A stretch of DNA of 10,956 nt from an uncultured Chloroflexaceae bacterium (GCA_937141995.1 CAKZQX010000576.1:1-10956); one strand, 5' to 3'; shown: positions 1 to 6,954, numbered from the stretch's first letter. Numbers and translations are program-made. The notes: generated by a model not told the origin, from the sequence alone.

Positions 1-28
1 CGGGCGTTTCACCCGGTGAACGGCAGAA

Positions 29-198
29 TCGCCTGCGGCAGCATGGTACTGTTTTTATCTTTTTCACAAAAAAATTCACGTTGTGAATTTTTTTGTGAAA
101 AAGATCGGGAATCTTCCGCCCTGCCGGAGGCGAATCGGGCCGTTCATCAAGATGAACACCTGATTTGGAACTGACCGCGTAACTTCTGTCACTTGATA
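29..198. repeat. Tandem module copy 1 (170 bp, palindrome-centred)
   Basis: This copy aligns without net gaps to 232-401, with a period of 203 bp. Conserved blocks are TCGCCTGCGGCAGCATGGTAC at the left (29-49), CCCTGCCGGAG then CGAATCGGGCC after the central hairpin, and GATTTGGAAC-GACCGCGTAA then CACTTGA at the right. The central hairpin (57-105) and a smaller one (GTTCATC-aa-GATGAAC, 142-157) keep their pairing but not their sequence relative to copy 2. CCTGCGGCAG (about 32-41) can also pair with CTGCCGGAGG (121-130) at 9 of 10 positions, enclosing the main hairpin. No coding potential is evident; short ORFs across it only mirror the repeat. Confidence 0.8.
57..105. repeat. Perfect 23-bp inverted repeat, 3-nt loop
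   Basis: The left arm 57-79 and right arm 83-105 are exact reverse complements around the loop GTT. The stem is A/T-rich, with a run of seven A on the left matched by seven T on the right. No U-tract follows on either strand, so it does not look like an ordinary intrinsic terminator. It could form a cruciform or an RNA hairpin. Confidence 0.9.
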
Positions 199-211
199 GG
201 AGTTACGCGGT
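174..211. repeat. 10-bp perfect inverted repeat at module junction
   Basis: ACCGCGTAAC (174-183) and GTTACGCGGT (202-211) are exact reverse complements. The 18-nt space between them contains CACTTGATA, which corresponds to CACTTGACA in copy 2. Copy 2 keeps only the left arm (ACCGCGTAAG). The inter-module spacer to 231 also contains GGTTG-ct-CAACC (209-220). Confidence 0.7.
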
Positions 212-231
212 TGCTCAACCAAAAGGTCATT

Positions 232-401
232 TCGCCTGCGGCAGCATGGTACTTTTTGATCTTTTTCCGAAAAATTTGGCTCGGAGAGCCAAATTTTTCG
301 GAAAAAGAATGTTCCATTCCACCCTGCCGGAGACGAATCGGGCCGGTTATCCAGGCACATGCCGGATTTGGAACCGACCGCGTAAGTCCTATCACTTGAC
401 A
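232..401. repeat. Tandem module copy 2 (170 bp, palindrome-centred)
   Basis: This is the second copy of the module at 29-198, sharing its flanking blocks exactly or nearly so. Its central hairpin (260-308) has a different stem sequence. The smaller downstream hairpin is here ATCC-a-GGCA (349-357) pairing with TGCCGGAT (360-367), an unrelated sequence at the same place as GTTCATC/GATGAAC in copy 1. The right end merges with the upstream region of the large + strand gene. Confidence 0.8.
260..308. repeat. Perfect 23-bp inverted repeat, 3-nt loop
   Basis: Arms 260-282 and 286-308 are exact reverse complements around the loop GGA. The outer part (TCTTTTT and AAAAAGA) is shared with the hairpin at 57-105. 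The inner part changes from CACAAAAAAATTCAC-type to CCGAAAAATTTGGCTC-type on both arms together, which is compensatory change. No U-tract follows on either strand. Confidence 0.9.
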
Positions 402-424
402 CCAAACAAACATGACGCGAGATA
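396..424 (+). promoter_or_regulatory. Weak candidate promoter for the 475-4590 gene
   Basis: A consensus TTGACA (396-401) lies at the right edge of module copy 2. The hexamer 17 nt later, GAGATA (419-424), is a poor -10 match. Copy 1 has TTGATA at the same place. Position relative to the start at 475 is reasonable, but the -10 is weak, so this is only a candidate. ACAAAC (406-411) and GTTTGT (437-442) form a 6-bp inverted repeat across it. Confidence 0.25.
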
Positions 425-474
425 GGGAGGGTATTCGTTTGTAAGTATCAGTCGTTCGCAAAAGGAGCAATTTC

Positions 475-3400
475 ATGACCATTCGACCTGCATACCACTG
501 GCAGTTTGAGGAAGAACAAGGGTCAACCGCAACAGATATCGTAAGCGGTGTCGAAGCGACGCTGCGGAACACGCGGTGGGTCGGACATGGTCGTATTGGT
601 CATGCCATCGAAATAAATGGGAGAAATGATAATTCTCGGGTTGATTTTGGCAACGTGGCCGGTCAGTTTGGGACTAGCAATTTTACGGTTGCTTTTGGTA
701 TGAAGCTTCTGAGCACCCATGGACAGAATGATCTCGATGTGTTCGGTAACCGACGGACCGGGTCACACGGGAACTGGTTTTGCATTCGGATGAAGCGCGC
801 GGGTCAACTCTCCCTTGAGGTCGATGAAAACAAACATGGTAAAAATTACGCGGTTGTCGCTAGCAATCGACGGCTCATAGATAAGAAATGGCATCATGTA
901 ACTGTGGTGCGAGAAGGGCGCTCATTAAAGCTGTATATTGATGGGGAGCTATCGGCTGAAGGAGTAGCAAAAACGGGTATTGCCGATATTAACAACGGTC
1001 ATATGCTGAGGCTGGGTATGTCGAGACGGAAGTCGGCGATCGCGCGATACGAAGACATTCGCATCTACCATACCGCCCTCAACGCGGTACAAGTTAAAAA
1101 CCTGGTTCCGCCAGTGAACCGGCTTTTGCGCGAAGGTGAAATTGAGTTGGTCGCTCCCGATGATGCCGCAGTCATCCTCACGGAAGATGTTGCAGACCTG
1201 TATCGCTTTTTGCCAGGATCCCAAAGTCTACGACGGCTCCAAAAGCTACCACGGCTCCAACCGCTATCAGGGTTCCAAAAGCTACGGCTCGGTCCAAACA
1301 CCGGCGTTACGCTCTATCAGCGCCATTATTTTGCGGGCACTGCGCAAAAGTGCTACGCAGACCTCCCGGACATCAGGCGCTCACGGCTCGATACCTTTCC
1401 CGGATCAATACGTATCTGGCCAGCAGCCGGGGAACCGTTTACCGGGAAGTGGGTCATCAAAGCGCCTGACGGCCAGTTCTTGAGCCTGGGGAAGTCTTCC
1501 CTCACGACCGCGCCCCAGCGGTCATTCGATGAGCTTTTCCGATTCCACTACAATCTCCAGCACGCTCAGCTTCAGCTCCTGCCCGGCTCCGATCACGTCG
1601 GCGCTTCGTTGCGCGTCGCGCCTGGGGCGGAACCCGTGTCGCTCTTCGTGGATGCTTCAGATCGGCACAACGATGCGTTCGCTCTTATCAATGCGGCGAA
1701 TAATCAGTGGCTACAACTCACCGAAGATCACACGTTTCGCTGGACCCGGCACAAAGAAGACCGCGCCGTTTTCGTCCGTCTGGTCAAAATGGCTGACAAT
1801 GAAGGGCAAGTCGGCGCACTGTCGCCAGGAGACGTTGCCCTATATGAGCACGTAGGCTATTATGGGAGAACCTGGATCCTGTCTGACAGGAGTAACGATC
1901 GTTCGGGCAACTATGCCGGCTTGCAAACCTTCCAGCATTTAGATGAGCGCACGTCATCTATTCGCCTGGGGCCAGATACAGGTGTGACCGTGTATGCCCA
2001 TGAAAGCTACGAAGTAACCGCAGACAATCGAGAAAAAGAGATTGAAGATATCGTCGAAAACGTTCCCGACCTCCGCGAAACGCAGATTGGGAACGATGCG
2101 ATTTCCGCTATCAAAATCTTTCGCACGGTCGCACCGGAGACGATCTTCACCTCGTTTACCAGCAAGCTGAGCCAGGACTATCGCATGGTTGGCAATGACC
2201 TGGAAGAGTTTTCGGCCTATCGCACGACGCTCAGGGTGGCACCGGGTACCGGCCAGGTAGAGGTTTCGGCAACGGATCTTACTACGATTGAAGTCGCGGG
2301 AACCACGTATGCGATCGATGAGGAACGATCGGTCACGCTCAGGCCAAATGCGATGAGTCGTATCGTGATTACCTCTGAAGCGGATGGCATCCACACCCCC
2401 GGCCTAAAATTCCGTACCGGCGGCATGGCAGACAATGAGCGCGTAGTGATGTTCCCAAATCAAGCAGTTCATCAGCAGATTGCTGATCTCGAAGACAACG
2501 CACTGTGGAATGCGACTGATGCACAGGGGAACCGCATTGTCGATCGCAAGACGCATAGCGAAGCTGAGGTCGCAAGCGTACAAAGCACCATCAAGAAGGC
2601 GATGGCTACCGTGACCTATACCGCCGATGCCTCGGTCGATGCCTCCGTTGGTGCCCGTCGTGTTGATAGCCATGGGCGTACCCGCATTCAGTCAGTACAC
2701 CAGGCCATTGATAGCACGGCGATCACCGCTCCCTGGGAAATAACGTTTGCACCGGCCAGGACCACGAGTGAGCCGACTGCCAGACCAGCAACCCCAGGGT
2801 TACGCTTAGACGAAGCGCGCATCCAGGAAAGAGAGATGAGCCAGGATGAGTTTATGCGGTTGCTCAGTCAGGCTGATACAAGGAGCAGTGCTGCGGCTCG
2901 TCCGCTGAGAGGCTTTAGAGGCTTCTTTAAAAGGATAAAGGATGCGATTAAAAAAGCCGTAGCTGTCGTGGTTGGGGCTGTTGAAAAAGTCATTCACGTC
3001 ATTGTTACGACTGCTGAGGAAGTCATTGACTTTGTCGTTGACACGGTTGAAAAGGTCGTCGCTGCTGTTGAAGGGTTCGTTGAAAGGGTCGTCGCAGGCA
3101 TTAAACAATTCATCGAGTTCTTACAGTTTGTGTTCGATTGGGACGACATAGTAGCAACGCAGCGGTATCTCGTAGCGGCGATACACTCAGGATTAGATTT
3201 CGCCACACAGCTCGCCGAAACTGCCAAACAACCGGTCGCAGCCTTCGTAGACAACCTGCAAGATACGGTAGAGGACGGTATCAACACGCTGACGCGAGCA
3301 TTGGGCGATGATCCTTCAGCGGTGCAAAGGTCTGATTTTGCGCTGCCGGAAGCCGTCGAGTGGTTTTTCGCAAAGCTCCTGGGTGGATCGCAACAAGCAG

Positions 3401-4590
3401 GTGCCAATACAACACCAGATGGAGCGCCGCATTCGAGCGAGGATTCAGCGCCGGCAACATTCGTTGCGGTCCTCTTTGAACGGTTCGAAGATGTCGCTGG
3501 TATGCTACAGCGAGGGTTTGAAGGACTGGGTGAAACCATCGCGGCACTGATTGCGAATCCGCGCCAACCGCAACTGGCACTGGTCGCCATTTTAGAAACC
3601 CTCAGAGATGTCGTCATTCAGTCTTTGGACGTCGTCGAGAACGTTGCTCTGGGCTTTTTGGATGTTGTTGGAGAAGCGATCGAACTGTTTAAAAATTTGA
3701 TGAATGGTGAAATCCATATCCCGTTTATTTCAAACTTGTTCGAACTGCTTGGTGCAGGGAAGCTCACGCCGCTGAATCTGGCGACGTTGCTGCTCGCTAT
3801 TCCGGCCACGGTGGTATCAAAGGTTGCGTTCAACGAACGACCGTTCCAGGGTGCGTTGCCGCCTGATTTTTTGACGCAAACAGAAGCACGGCCGGCAGCA
3901 ACGGTAGCGCAGGGATCGCTTGACGAACGACTGGTTGAGAGATCCTCGGATACGTCTGAGCCTGATCCCGTAGTAAAAACGCTTCGTTCGTGGGGAAGTG
4001 TGGCAATCGTGGCAGATGTTGTGAATGGTGTGCTCACTGCCGCATTAGATGTTACTCCTGAAAAAGCCGATACACAGCTCGAGCAAAATCCCTACTATGG
4101 GTTATTGGAGCTACTGAGCCTGGCGCTTGATCTCGTGAGTTGGGTGCCCTCCATTCCCGGTTTTCCGAAAGTTCGCAAAGAGGATTTCTCCGGGGACCGG
4201 GGCGATCTGGTGTGGTACTGGCGGACGGCTATTCTGGGGGTTGATATCCTATGGATGGGGTATGGGTGGGGGATAAAAGAACCACGCAACGTCCAGCGCA
4301 TGAAGCGCGGCAACACCGGGACTATCCTCATGTTCACCGGGGCCGTAGCTATTGATGCCGGGTTAACCGGCTATTATCTGGCGGATGTTGAAAATAAACG
4401 CATCGAGATTCCGAATGAAGTGTTTTCTCTGCTCCCTGACCTTTTGTGTTTCCTAAGGCTATCTGGGCCTAAAGGCGCGTTGGCTCTCGCCATAATTGAT
4501 GTCATAGCAACGCTTGTCACTACGGGACTGGGCGGGAAATTGCTCGCTGACGATGTGGCAGCTTTGGAGGAAGCGCTGCAAGGAAACTGA
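475..4590 (+). CDS. Large LamG / crystallin-like / helical-repeat protein, function unknown
   Basis: This gene encodes 1371 residues. AAAGGAG (461-467) sits 7 nt before the ATG, which fixes the start. Residues ~5-210 look like a LamG/concanavalin-type jelly-roll, including WHHVTVVREGRSLKLYIDG (139-157). Residues ~277-316 and ~451-550 hold beta/gamma-crystallin-like Greek-key motifs (GVTLYQRHYFAG; GDVALYEHVGYYGRTWIL), with LGPNTGVTLY and LGPDTGVTVY as paired copies. About 320-440 is probably another all-beta segment. Residues ~640-760 hold a compact unrecognised module (DNERVVMF, LEDNALWNATDAQGN). Residues 835-889 are 11-residue amphipathic repeats ending in FVFDWDDI, followed by more amphipathic helices. 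About 1245-1265, 1281-1302 and 1334-1357 are hydrophobic enough to cross or insert in a membrane. No signal peptide is visible. Codons 40-180 are visibly more A/T-rich than the rest. Membrane-active or surface-binding roles are inference; no catalytic motif was seen. Confidence 0.85.
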   Translation: MTIRPAYHWQFEEEQGSTATDIVSGVEATLRNTRWVGHGRIGHAIEINGRNDNSRVDFGNVAGQFGTSNFTVAFGMKLLSTHGQNDLDVFGNRRTGSHGNWFCIRMKRAGQLSLEVDENKHGKNYAVVASNRRLIDKKWHHVTVVREGRSLKLYIDGELSAEGVAKTGIADINNGHMLRLGMSRRKSAIARYEDIRIYHTALNAVQVKNLVPPVNRLLREGEIELVAPDDAAVILTEDVADLYRFLPGSQSLRRLQKLPRLQPLSGFQKLRLGPNTGVTLYQRHYFAGTAQKCYADLPDIRRSRLDTFPGSIRIWPAAGEPFTGKWVIKAPDGQFLSLGKSSLTTAPQRSFDELFRFHYNLQHAQLQLLPGSDHVGASLRVAPGAEPVSLFVDASDRHNDAFALINAANNQWLQLTEDHTFRWTRHKEDRAVFVRLVKMADNEGQVGALSPGDVALYEHVGYYGRTWILSDRSNDRSGNYAGLQTFQHLDERTSSIRLGPDTGVTVYAHESYEVTADNREKEIEDIVENVPDLRETQIGNDAISAIKIFRTVAPETIFTSFTSKLSQDYRMVGNDLEEFSAYRTTLRVAPGTGQVEVSATDLTTIEVAGTTYAIDEERSVTLRPNAMSRIVITSEADGIHTPGLKFRTGGMADNERVVMFPNQAVHQQIADLEDNALWNATDAQGNRIVDRKTHSEAEVASVQSTIKKAMATVTYTADASVDASVGARRVDSHGRTRIQSVHQAIDSTAITAPWEITFAPARTTSEPTARPATPGLRLDEARIQEREMSQDEFMRLLSQADTRSSAAARPLRGFRGFFKRIKDAIKKAVAVVVGAVEKVIHVIVTTAEEVIDFVVDTVEKVVAAVEGFVERVVAGIKQFIEFLQFVFDWDDIVATQRYLVAAIHSGLDFATQLAETAKQPVAAFVDNLQDTVEDGINTLTRALGDDPSAVQRSDFALPEAVEWFFAKLLGGSQQAGANTTPDGAPHSSEDSAPATFVAVLFERFEDVAGMLQRGFEGLGETIAALIANPRQPQLALVAILETLRDVVIQSLDVVENVALGFLDVVGEAIELFKNLMNGEIHIPFISNLFELLGAGKLTPLNLATLLLAIPATVVSKVAFNERPFQGALPPDFLTQTEARPAATVAQGSLDERLVERSSDTSEPDPVVKTLRSWGSVAIVADVVNGVLTAALDVTPEKADTQLEQNPYYGLLELLSLALDLVSWVPSIPGFPKVRKEDFSGDRGDLVWYWRTAILGVDILWMGYGWGIKEPRNVQRMKRGNTGTILMFTGAVAIDAGLTGYYLADVENKRIEIPNEVFSLLPDLLCFLRLSGPKGALALAIIDVIATLVTTGLGGKLLADDVAALEEALQGN
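1220..1291 (+). repeat. 18-bp tandem repeat (four units) inside the large gene
   Basis: Four 18-bp units begin at 1220, 1238, 1256 and 1274, with a core like TCCAAAAGCTACCACGGC. In the gene's frame they give a hexapeptide series, SQSLRR-LQKLPR-LQPLSG-FQKLRL (residues 249-272), just before a crystallin-like strand. In the +2 frame the same DNA reads as YDGSKSYHGSNRYQGSKSYG-type repeats. The reading frame is open through it, so it was kept as coding. Confidence 0.75.
2977..3108 (+). repeat. 33-bp / 11-residue amphipathic helix repeats
   Basis: Four consecutive 11-residue units lie in the large protein at residues 835-878: AVEKVIHVIVT, TAEEVIDFVVD, TVEKVVAAVEG and FVERVVAGIKQ. A degenerate fifth follows (FIEFLQFVFDW). 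Each has an acidic residue at position 3, a basic or acidic residue at position 4, and beta-branched hydrophobics at 5-6 and 8-9. The DNA is also periodic (GTTGAA..GTC recurring), which suggests internal duplication. Eleven-residue periodicity is known from long amphipathic or lipid-associating helices; that function is inferred here. Confidence 0.7.
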
Positions 4591-4614
4591 AAACAAGGAG
4601 GGGGAAGCCCGGAC

Positions 4615-4713
4615 ATGCAGTATTGGGACACGATGTACGATCCGGCGGATCGCGGAGCAGGCCCAGGAACACATCGACGTGCTGCGTTATCTGGCTTCCA
4701 TCTGGTAAAATAG
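4615..4713 (+). pseudogene. Possible small frameshifted gene remnant
   Basis: A GGAGGGGG ribosome-binding-like stretch (about 4597-4604) precedes an ATG at 4615. The zero frame reads MQYWDTMYDPADRGAGPG and on to a stop at 4711-4713 (32 residues), becoming low-quality after MYDP. From about 4640, the next frame reads RIAEQAQEHIDVLRYLASIW and stops at 4706-4708. That stretch looks like a natural helical C-terminus. A single frameshift near 4645 would join both good parts into a protein of ~32 residues. The family is not recognised. It could be a broken gene, a sequencing error or chance. Confidence 0.3.
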
Positions 4714-4718
4714 CCGGT

Positions 4719-4750
4719 TTGCATGTCACCTGCGTAACTCGTGTTATGCT
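4719..4750 (+). promoter_or_regulatory. Weak candidate promoter for the DUF4058 gene
   Basis: TATGCT (4745-4750) lies 28 nt before the ATG at 4779. The same -10 hexamer occurs in the candidate promoters of the methyltransferase unit and hcp. The nearest -35-like hexamer, TTGCAT (4719-4724), is 20 nt away, longer than ideal. The upstream gene ends at 4590, so a separate promoter is plausible but not well supported. Confidence 0.25.
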
Positions 4751-4778
4751 CACAGGCAGCAAGGTCAGGAGGCAGATG

Positions 4779-5567
4779 ATGGAACCGCCATTTCCGGGCA
4801 TGGACCCCTATCTGGAAACGCCGGGCATGTGGCCGGATGTCCACAACAGTTTGATCTACGCCATCCGCGAGCAGATCCAGCGCCAACTGAGCCCGCGCTA
4901 CAAAGCAGTGATTACCCCCTACATCTCCCTGGAACATCTGGCAATTGTGCCGGTACGCCGGGCGATTGTGCCCGATGTTGCCCTTCTTGACCATGGCGAA
5001 CCGGGTGAAGCGGCAAGTGTGTCCACTATTGCGCCGGCACCCTTGACCCTGACGGCAGCAATGGAAGTCCCTACCCGCCTGGCACGGCTTGAGGTGCGCG
5101 TGATTGAAGATGAAACGCTGGTGACGGTCATCGAGTTGCTTTCGCCCGCCAACAAGCGTTCCGGTGCCGATGGTGACGATGCCTATGAGCAGAAGCGCCA
5201 GGAGTTGTTTCGCAGCGCAGCCCACCTGCTCGAGCTGGATCTGCTACGGGGCGGGCAACGCCCGCGCCTGCTCCAGCCACTACCGGCTGACCCCTATTTC
5301 ATCTTCCTGAGCCGTGCCAACAACCGTCCCTACATCGAAGTCTGGCCGCTGTCGTTTCGCAAACCAATTGATCTGATTCCGGTGCCGCTGCACTACCCTG
5401 AACCGGATGCGCCGCTCGATCTGAATGCATGCCTGCGGCAGATCTATACCAGCGCGCGCTACGATCTGCAAATTGACTACCGCCAGCCGCCGCCACCACC
5501 CGATCTTGCGGAGGACGATGCCGCCTGGCTGGACGCGCATCTGCGTGAGCGTGGGTTGCGCCCCTGA
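4779..5567 (+). CDS. DUF4058 family protein
   Basis: This encodes 262 residues. Two ATGs occur at 4776 and 4779. AGGAGG (4767-4772) is 3 nt from the first and 6 nt from the second, so 4779 is preferred and gives the family-typical start MEPPFPGMDPYLE. Further family marks are PDVALLD (65-71), VIELLSPANKRSG (117-129), Y..KRQE (136-142) and LLELDLLRGGQRPR (150-163). A proline run lies near the C-terminus (residues 237-241). Length is normal for the family, which is common in Chloroflexota and Cyanobacteria and has no established function. The E-LLSPANK / E-x-D arrangement recalls PD-(D/E)XK nuclease-fold signatures, but that is speculation from pattern. The gene converges on the cupin gene, with 24 bp between stops. 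Confidence 0.92.
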   Translation: MEPPFPGMDPYLETPGMWPDVHNSLIYAIREQIQRQLSPRYKAVITPYISLEHLAIVPVRRAIVPDVALLDHGEPGEAASVSTIAPAPLTLTAAMEVPTRLARLEVRVIEDETLVTVIELLSPANKRSGADGDDAYEQKRQELFRSAAHLLELDLLRGGQRPRLLQPLPADPYFIFLSRANNRPYIEVWPLSFRKPIDLIPVPLHYPEPDAPLDLNACLRQIYTSARYDLQIDYRQPPPPPDLAEDDAAWLDAHLRERGLRP

Positions 5568-5586
5568 CTGCCGGACTTCCGGCCAG
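5568..5586. terminator. Candidate shared terminator hairpin between convergent genes
   Basis: CTGCCGG (5568-5574) pairs with CCGGC-c-AG (5579-5586), with a bulged C and an ACTT loop. It fills the gap between the stop of the DUF4058 gene (5567) and that of the cupin gene (5592). There is no U-tract on either strand, so termination activity is uncertain. Confidence 0.3.
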
Positions 5587-5591
5587 TGCTG

Positions 5592-5924
5592 CTACCCGGT
5601 GCTCTCCGGCGCAGACTTGAGCAATAGCAGTAACATCACCACCGGCGTTTTGGCAAGGATGCTGTGCGGCAGGCGCGGCGGCATATGCACCCAGGTGTTT
5701 GCCTGCGCCTCAACTACTTCCTCGCCGAGGGTTACGCGGGCTTCGCCCTGCACAAAATGCAGCACCGCCGCCATCGCCGCCGTATGTTCCGATAGCTCCT
5801 GTCCCGCCGCAAAGCCAAAGAGCACAGCCTTTACCTGCGCATCCTGATAGACCGTCCGGCTGATTGTCCCGTCGTCCGGGATCACCACCTGGGCCGCCAG
5901 ATCGAGAAATGTTGTTGCATTCAT
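5592..5924 (-). CDS. Small cupin-domain protein
   Basis: This encodes 110 residues beginning MNATTFLDLAAQVV. The ATG at 5924 follows AGGAGG (complement of 5930-5935) by 5 nt. The open frame continues upstream into the methyltransferase in another frame, but that extension is a shadow. The sequence fits a single small cupin barrel: GQELSEHTA (41-49) as motif 1 with E46 and H47, FVQGEARVTLG in the middle, and HMPPRLPHSI (80-89) as motif 2 with H87. Motif 1 has only one of the usual two histidines, so metal binding may be reduced or use other residues. It starts 14 bp after the methyltransferase stop on the same strand, so the two are almost certainly co-transcribed. Substrate is unknown; a sensor or small-molecule-binding role is possible. 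Confidence 0.85.
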   Translation of the reverse strand: MNATTFLDLAAQVVIPDDGTISRTVYQDAQVKAVLFGFAAGQELSEHTAAMAAVLHFVQGEARVTLGEEVVEAQANTWVHMPPRLPHSILAKTPVVMLLLLLKSAPESTG

Positions 5925-5938
5925 TCGTACCTCCTGCT

Positions 5939-6754
5939 TTATTCCGGTTTTACCCCAACCAGTACAATTGCTGCCAGATGCGTGCGATAGTGACGAAAGA
6001 TCCGGCGCATTGCCAGCACTCGCTGACGTGCCACCGGGGTACGTAGCACATTCCAGGTAAACTTCAATGCCCGGCCCGACCCCTCGTCCTGCACCAGCCG
6101 CTGTGGCTCCAGCAGATGCATCGGCGCAGTGCGTGCCGTCTGGACCTGGAACCCTTCTGCTTCCAGCAGTGCCCGCCACTCGGAAGATGTAAGCGGTCGA
6201 GCGCCAACATGGATGGCCTGCGACAGTTGCTGCAAGATCGTTTCCTTCGTGGTTGCGTCCAGCGTATCCGGCACCAGGCACAACTCGTGGATGCCGTAAC
6301 GTCCGCCGGGCTGTAGCACCCGGTAGGCTTCACGGATAATCGCGGCCTTCTGGCTGGGAGTATGCATGGTTAGCATGGCCTCGCCATACATCACCGTGGC
6401 CGTGGCGGCGGGCAACCCGGTGTCTTCCGCGCGCCCGACGATGCAACGCTGATCCGGACCGGTTAGATGGTTGCGAACGACACCCGCCGCCGCTTTATCA
6501 CGCTCGACCCCGATGTAGGATGCCGGATGGCGCTGCAAGGCAAACCGCGCGGTCACGCCCAAGCCAGGGGCAAACTCAACGACGGTATCGGTCGGCTGGA
6601 TGTCGAGCGTCTCCAGCATAGAGCGGGTGAGCGGCAAACCTCCTGGACGGAGCACCCGCTTGCCCATGCGGGCTAACAGCCAGTGCCCGGGCATGCGGGA
6701 CATGTTCAGCTCTGCTCCCGGCAGATGTTCGTGGGTCTCGGTCGGCATATTCAT
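5939..6754 (-). CDS. Class I SAM-dependent methyltransferase
   Basis: This encodes 271 residues starting MNMPTETHEH. AGGAGG (complement of 6760-6765) lies 5 nt before the ATG. SAM-binding features are motif I VVEFAPGLG (58-66), the acidic end of beta-2 IGVERD (81-86), and the post-motif III element VLQPGGRYGIHEL (147-157). The N-terminal stretch GHWLLARMGKRVLRPGG (23-39) resembles a conserved lead-in seen in some small-molecule methyltransferases. The C-terminal third (~190-260) is probably the substrate cap. The substrate cannot be told from sequence. It is the first gene of a two-gene unit with the cupin. Its likely promoter is ~260 bp upstream, leaving a long structured leader. Confidence 0.9.
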   Translation of the reverse strand: MNMPTETHEHLPGAELNMSRMPGHWLLARMGKRVLRPGGLPLTRSMLETLDIQPTDTVVEFAPGLGVTARFALQRHPASYIGVERDKAAAGVVRNHLTGPDQRCIVGRAEDTGLPAATATVMYGEAMLTMHTPSQKAAIIREAYRVLQPGGRYGIHELCLVPDTLDATTKETILQQLSQAIHVGARPLTSSEWRALLEAEGFQVQTARTAPMHLLEPQRLVQDEGSGRALKFTWNVLRTPVARQRVLAMRRIFRHYRTHLAAIVLVGVKPE

Positions 6755-6817
6755 AGACTCCTCCTGGTATTGACACGACGCAGACAGTGGGCGTGCATAT
6801 CAGCTATCCGTAGCAAT

Positions 6818-6936
6818 CCGGACATCATTGATCGGGAGTTCCGGCTTCAGCCAAACCGGGCGTTCCCAGCAGGATGCTGCTGCTCCGGCAGGTAGCCACC
6901 GGCGCAAGCCGGGACTCCCATGCGTCACATGTCCGG
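6818..6936 (-). ncRNA. Long stem-loop in the methyltransferase leader; possible cis-regulatory RNA
   Basis: Two nested pairings span this region. CCGGACAT (6818-6825) is the exact complement of ATGTCCGG (6929-6936). Inside it, GGGAGTTCCGGCTT (6834-6847) pairs with AAGCCGGGACTCCC (6906-6919), with one mismatch in 14. The enclosed 58 nt contain a 6-bp hairpin (CAGCAG 6867-6872 / CTGCTG 6877-6882, 4-nt loop). It lies wholly within the predicted - strand leader between the promoter (7013-7041) and the ATG (6754). I could not match it to a known riboswitch class. It could instead be a remnant of an inserted palindromic repeat. Strand is assigned from the context only. Confidence 0.5.
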
Positions 6937-6954
6937 GCTATTGTTTCAACCTTA

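Noticed and set aside
57..308. The two 23-bp hairpins as intrinsic terminators
   Set aside because: No U-tract after the stem on either strand.
29..401. CRISPR array
   Set aside because: Only two long units with diverged palindromic cores; no short repeats with regular spacers.
76..572. Short ORFs on both strands across the tandem modules
   Set aside because: Their peptides repeat with the DNA modules (for example GPIRLRQGG) and lack ribosome sites; they mirror the repeat.
4374..5225. - strand open frame of 283 codons
   Set aside because: It is antisense to the large gene's end and the DUF4058 gene, and its sequence matches no protein pattern.
5925..6281. N-terminal extension of the cupin frame
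   Set aside because: It overlaps the methyltransferase in another frame with no domain-like sequence; ATG 5924 has a good ribosome site.
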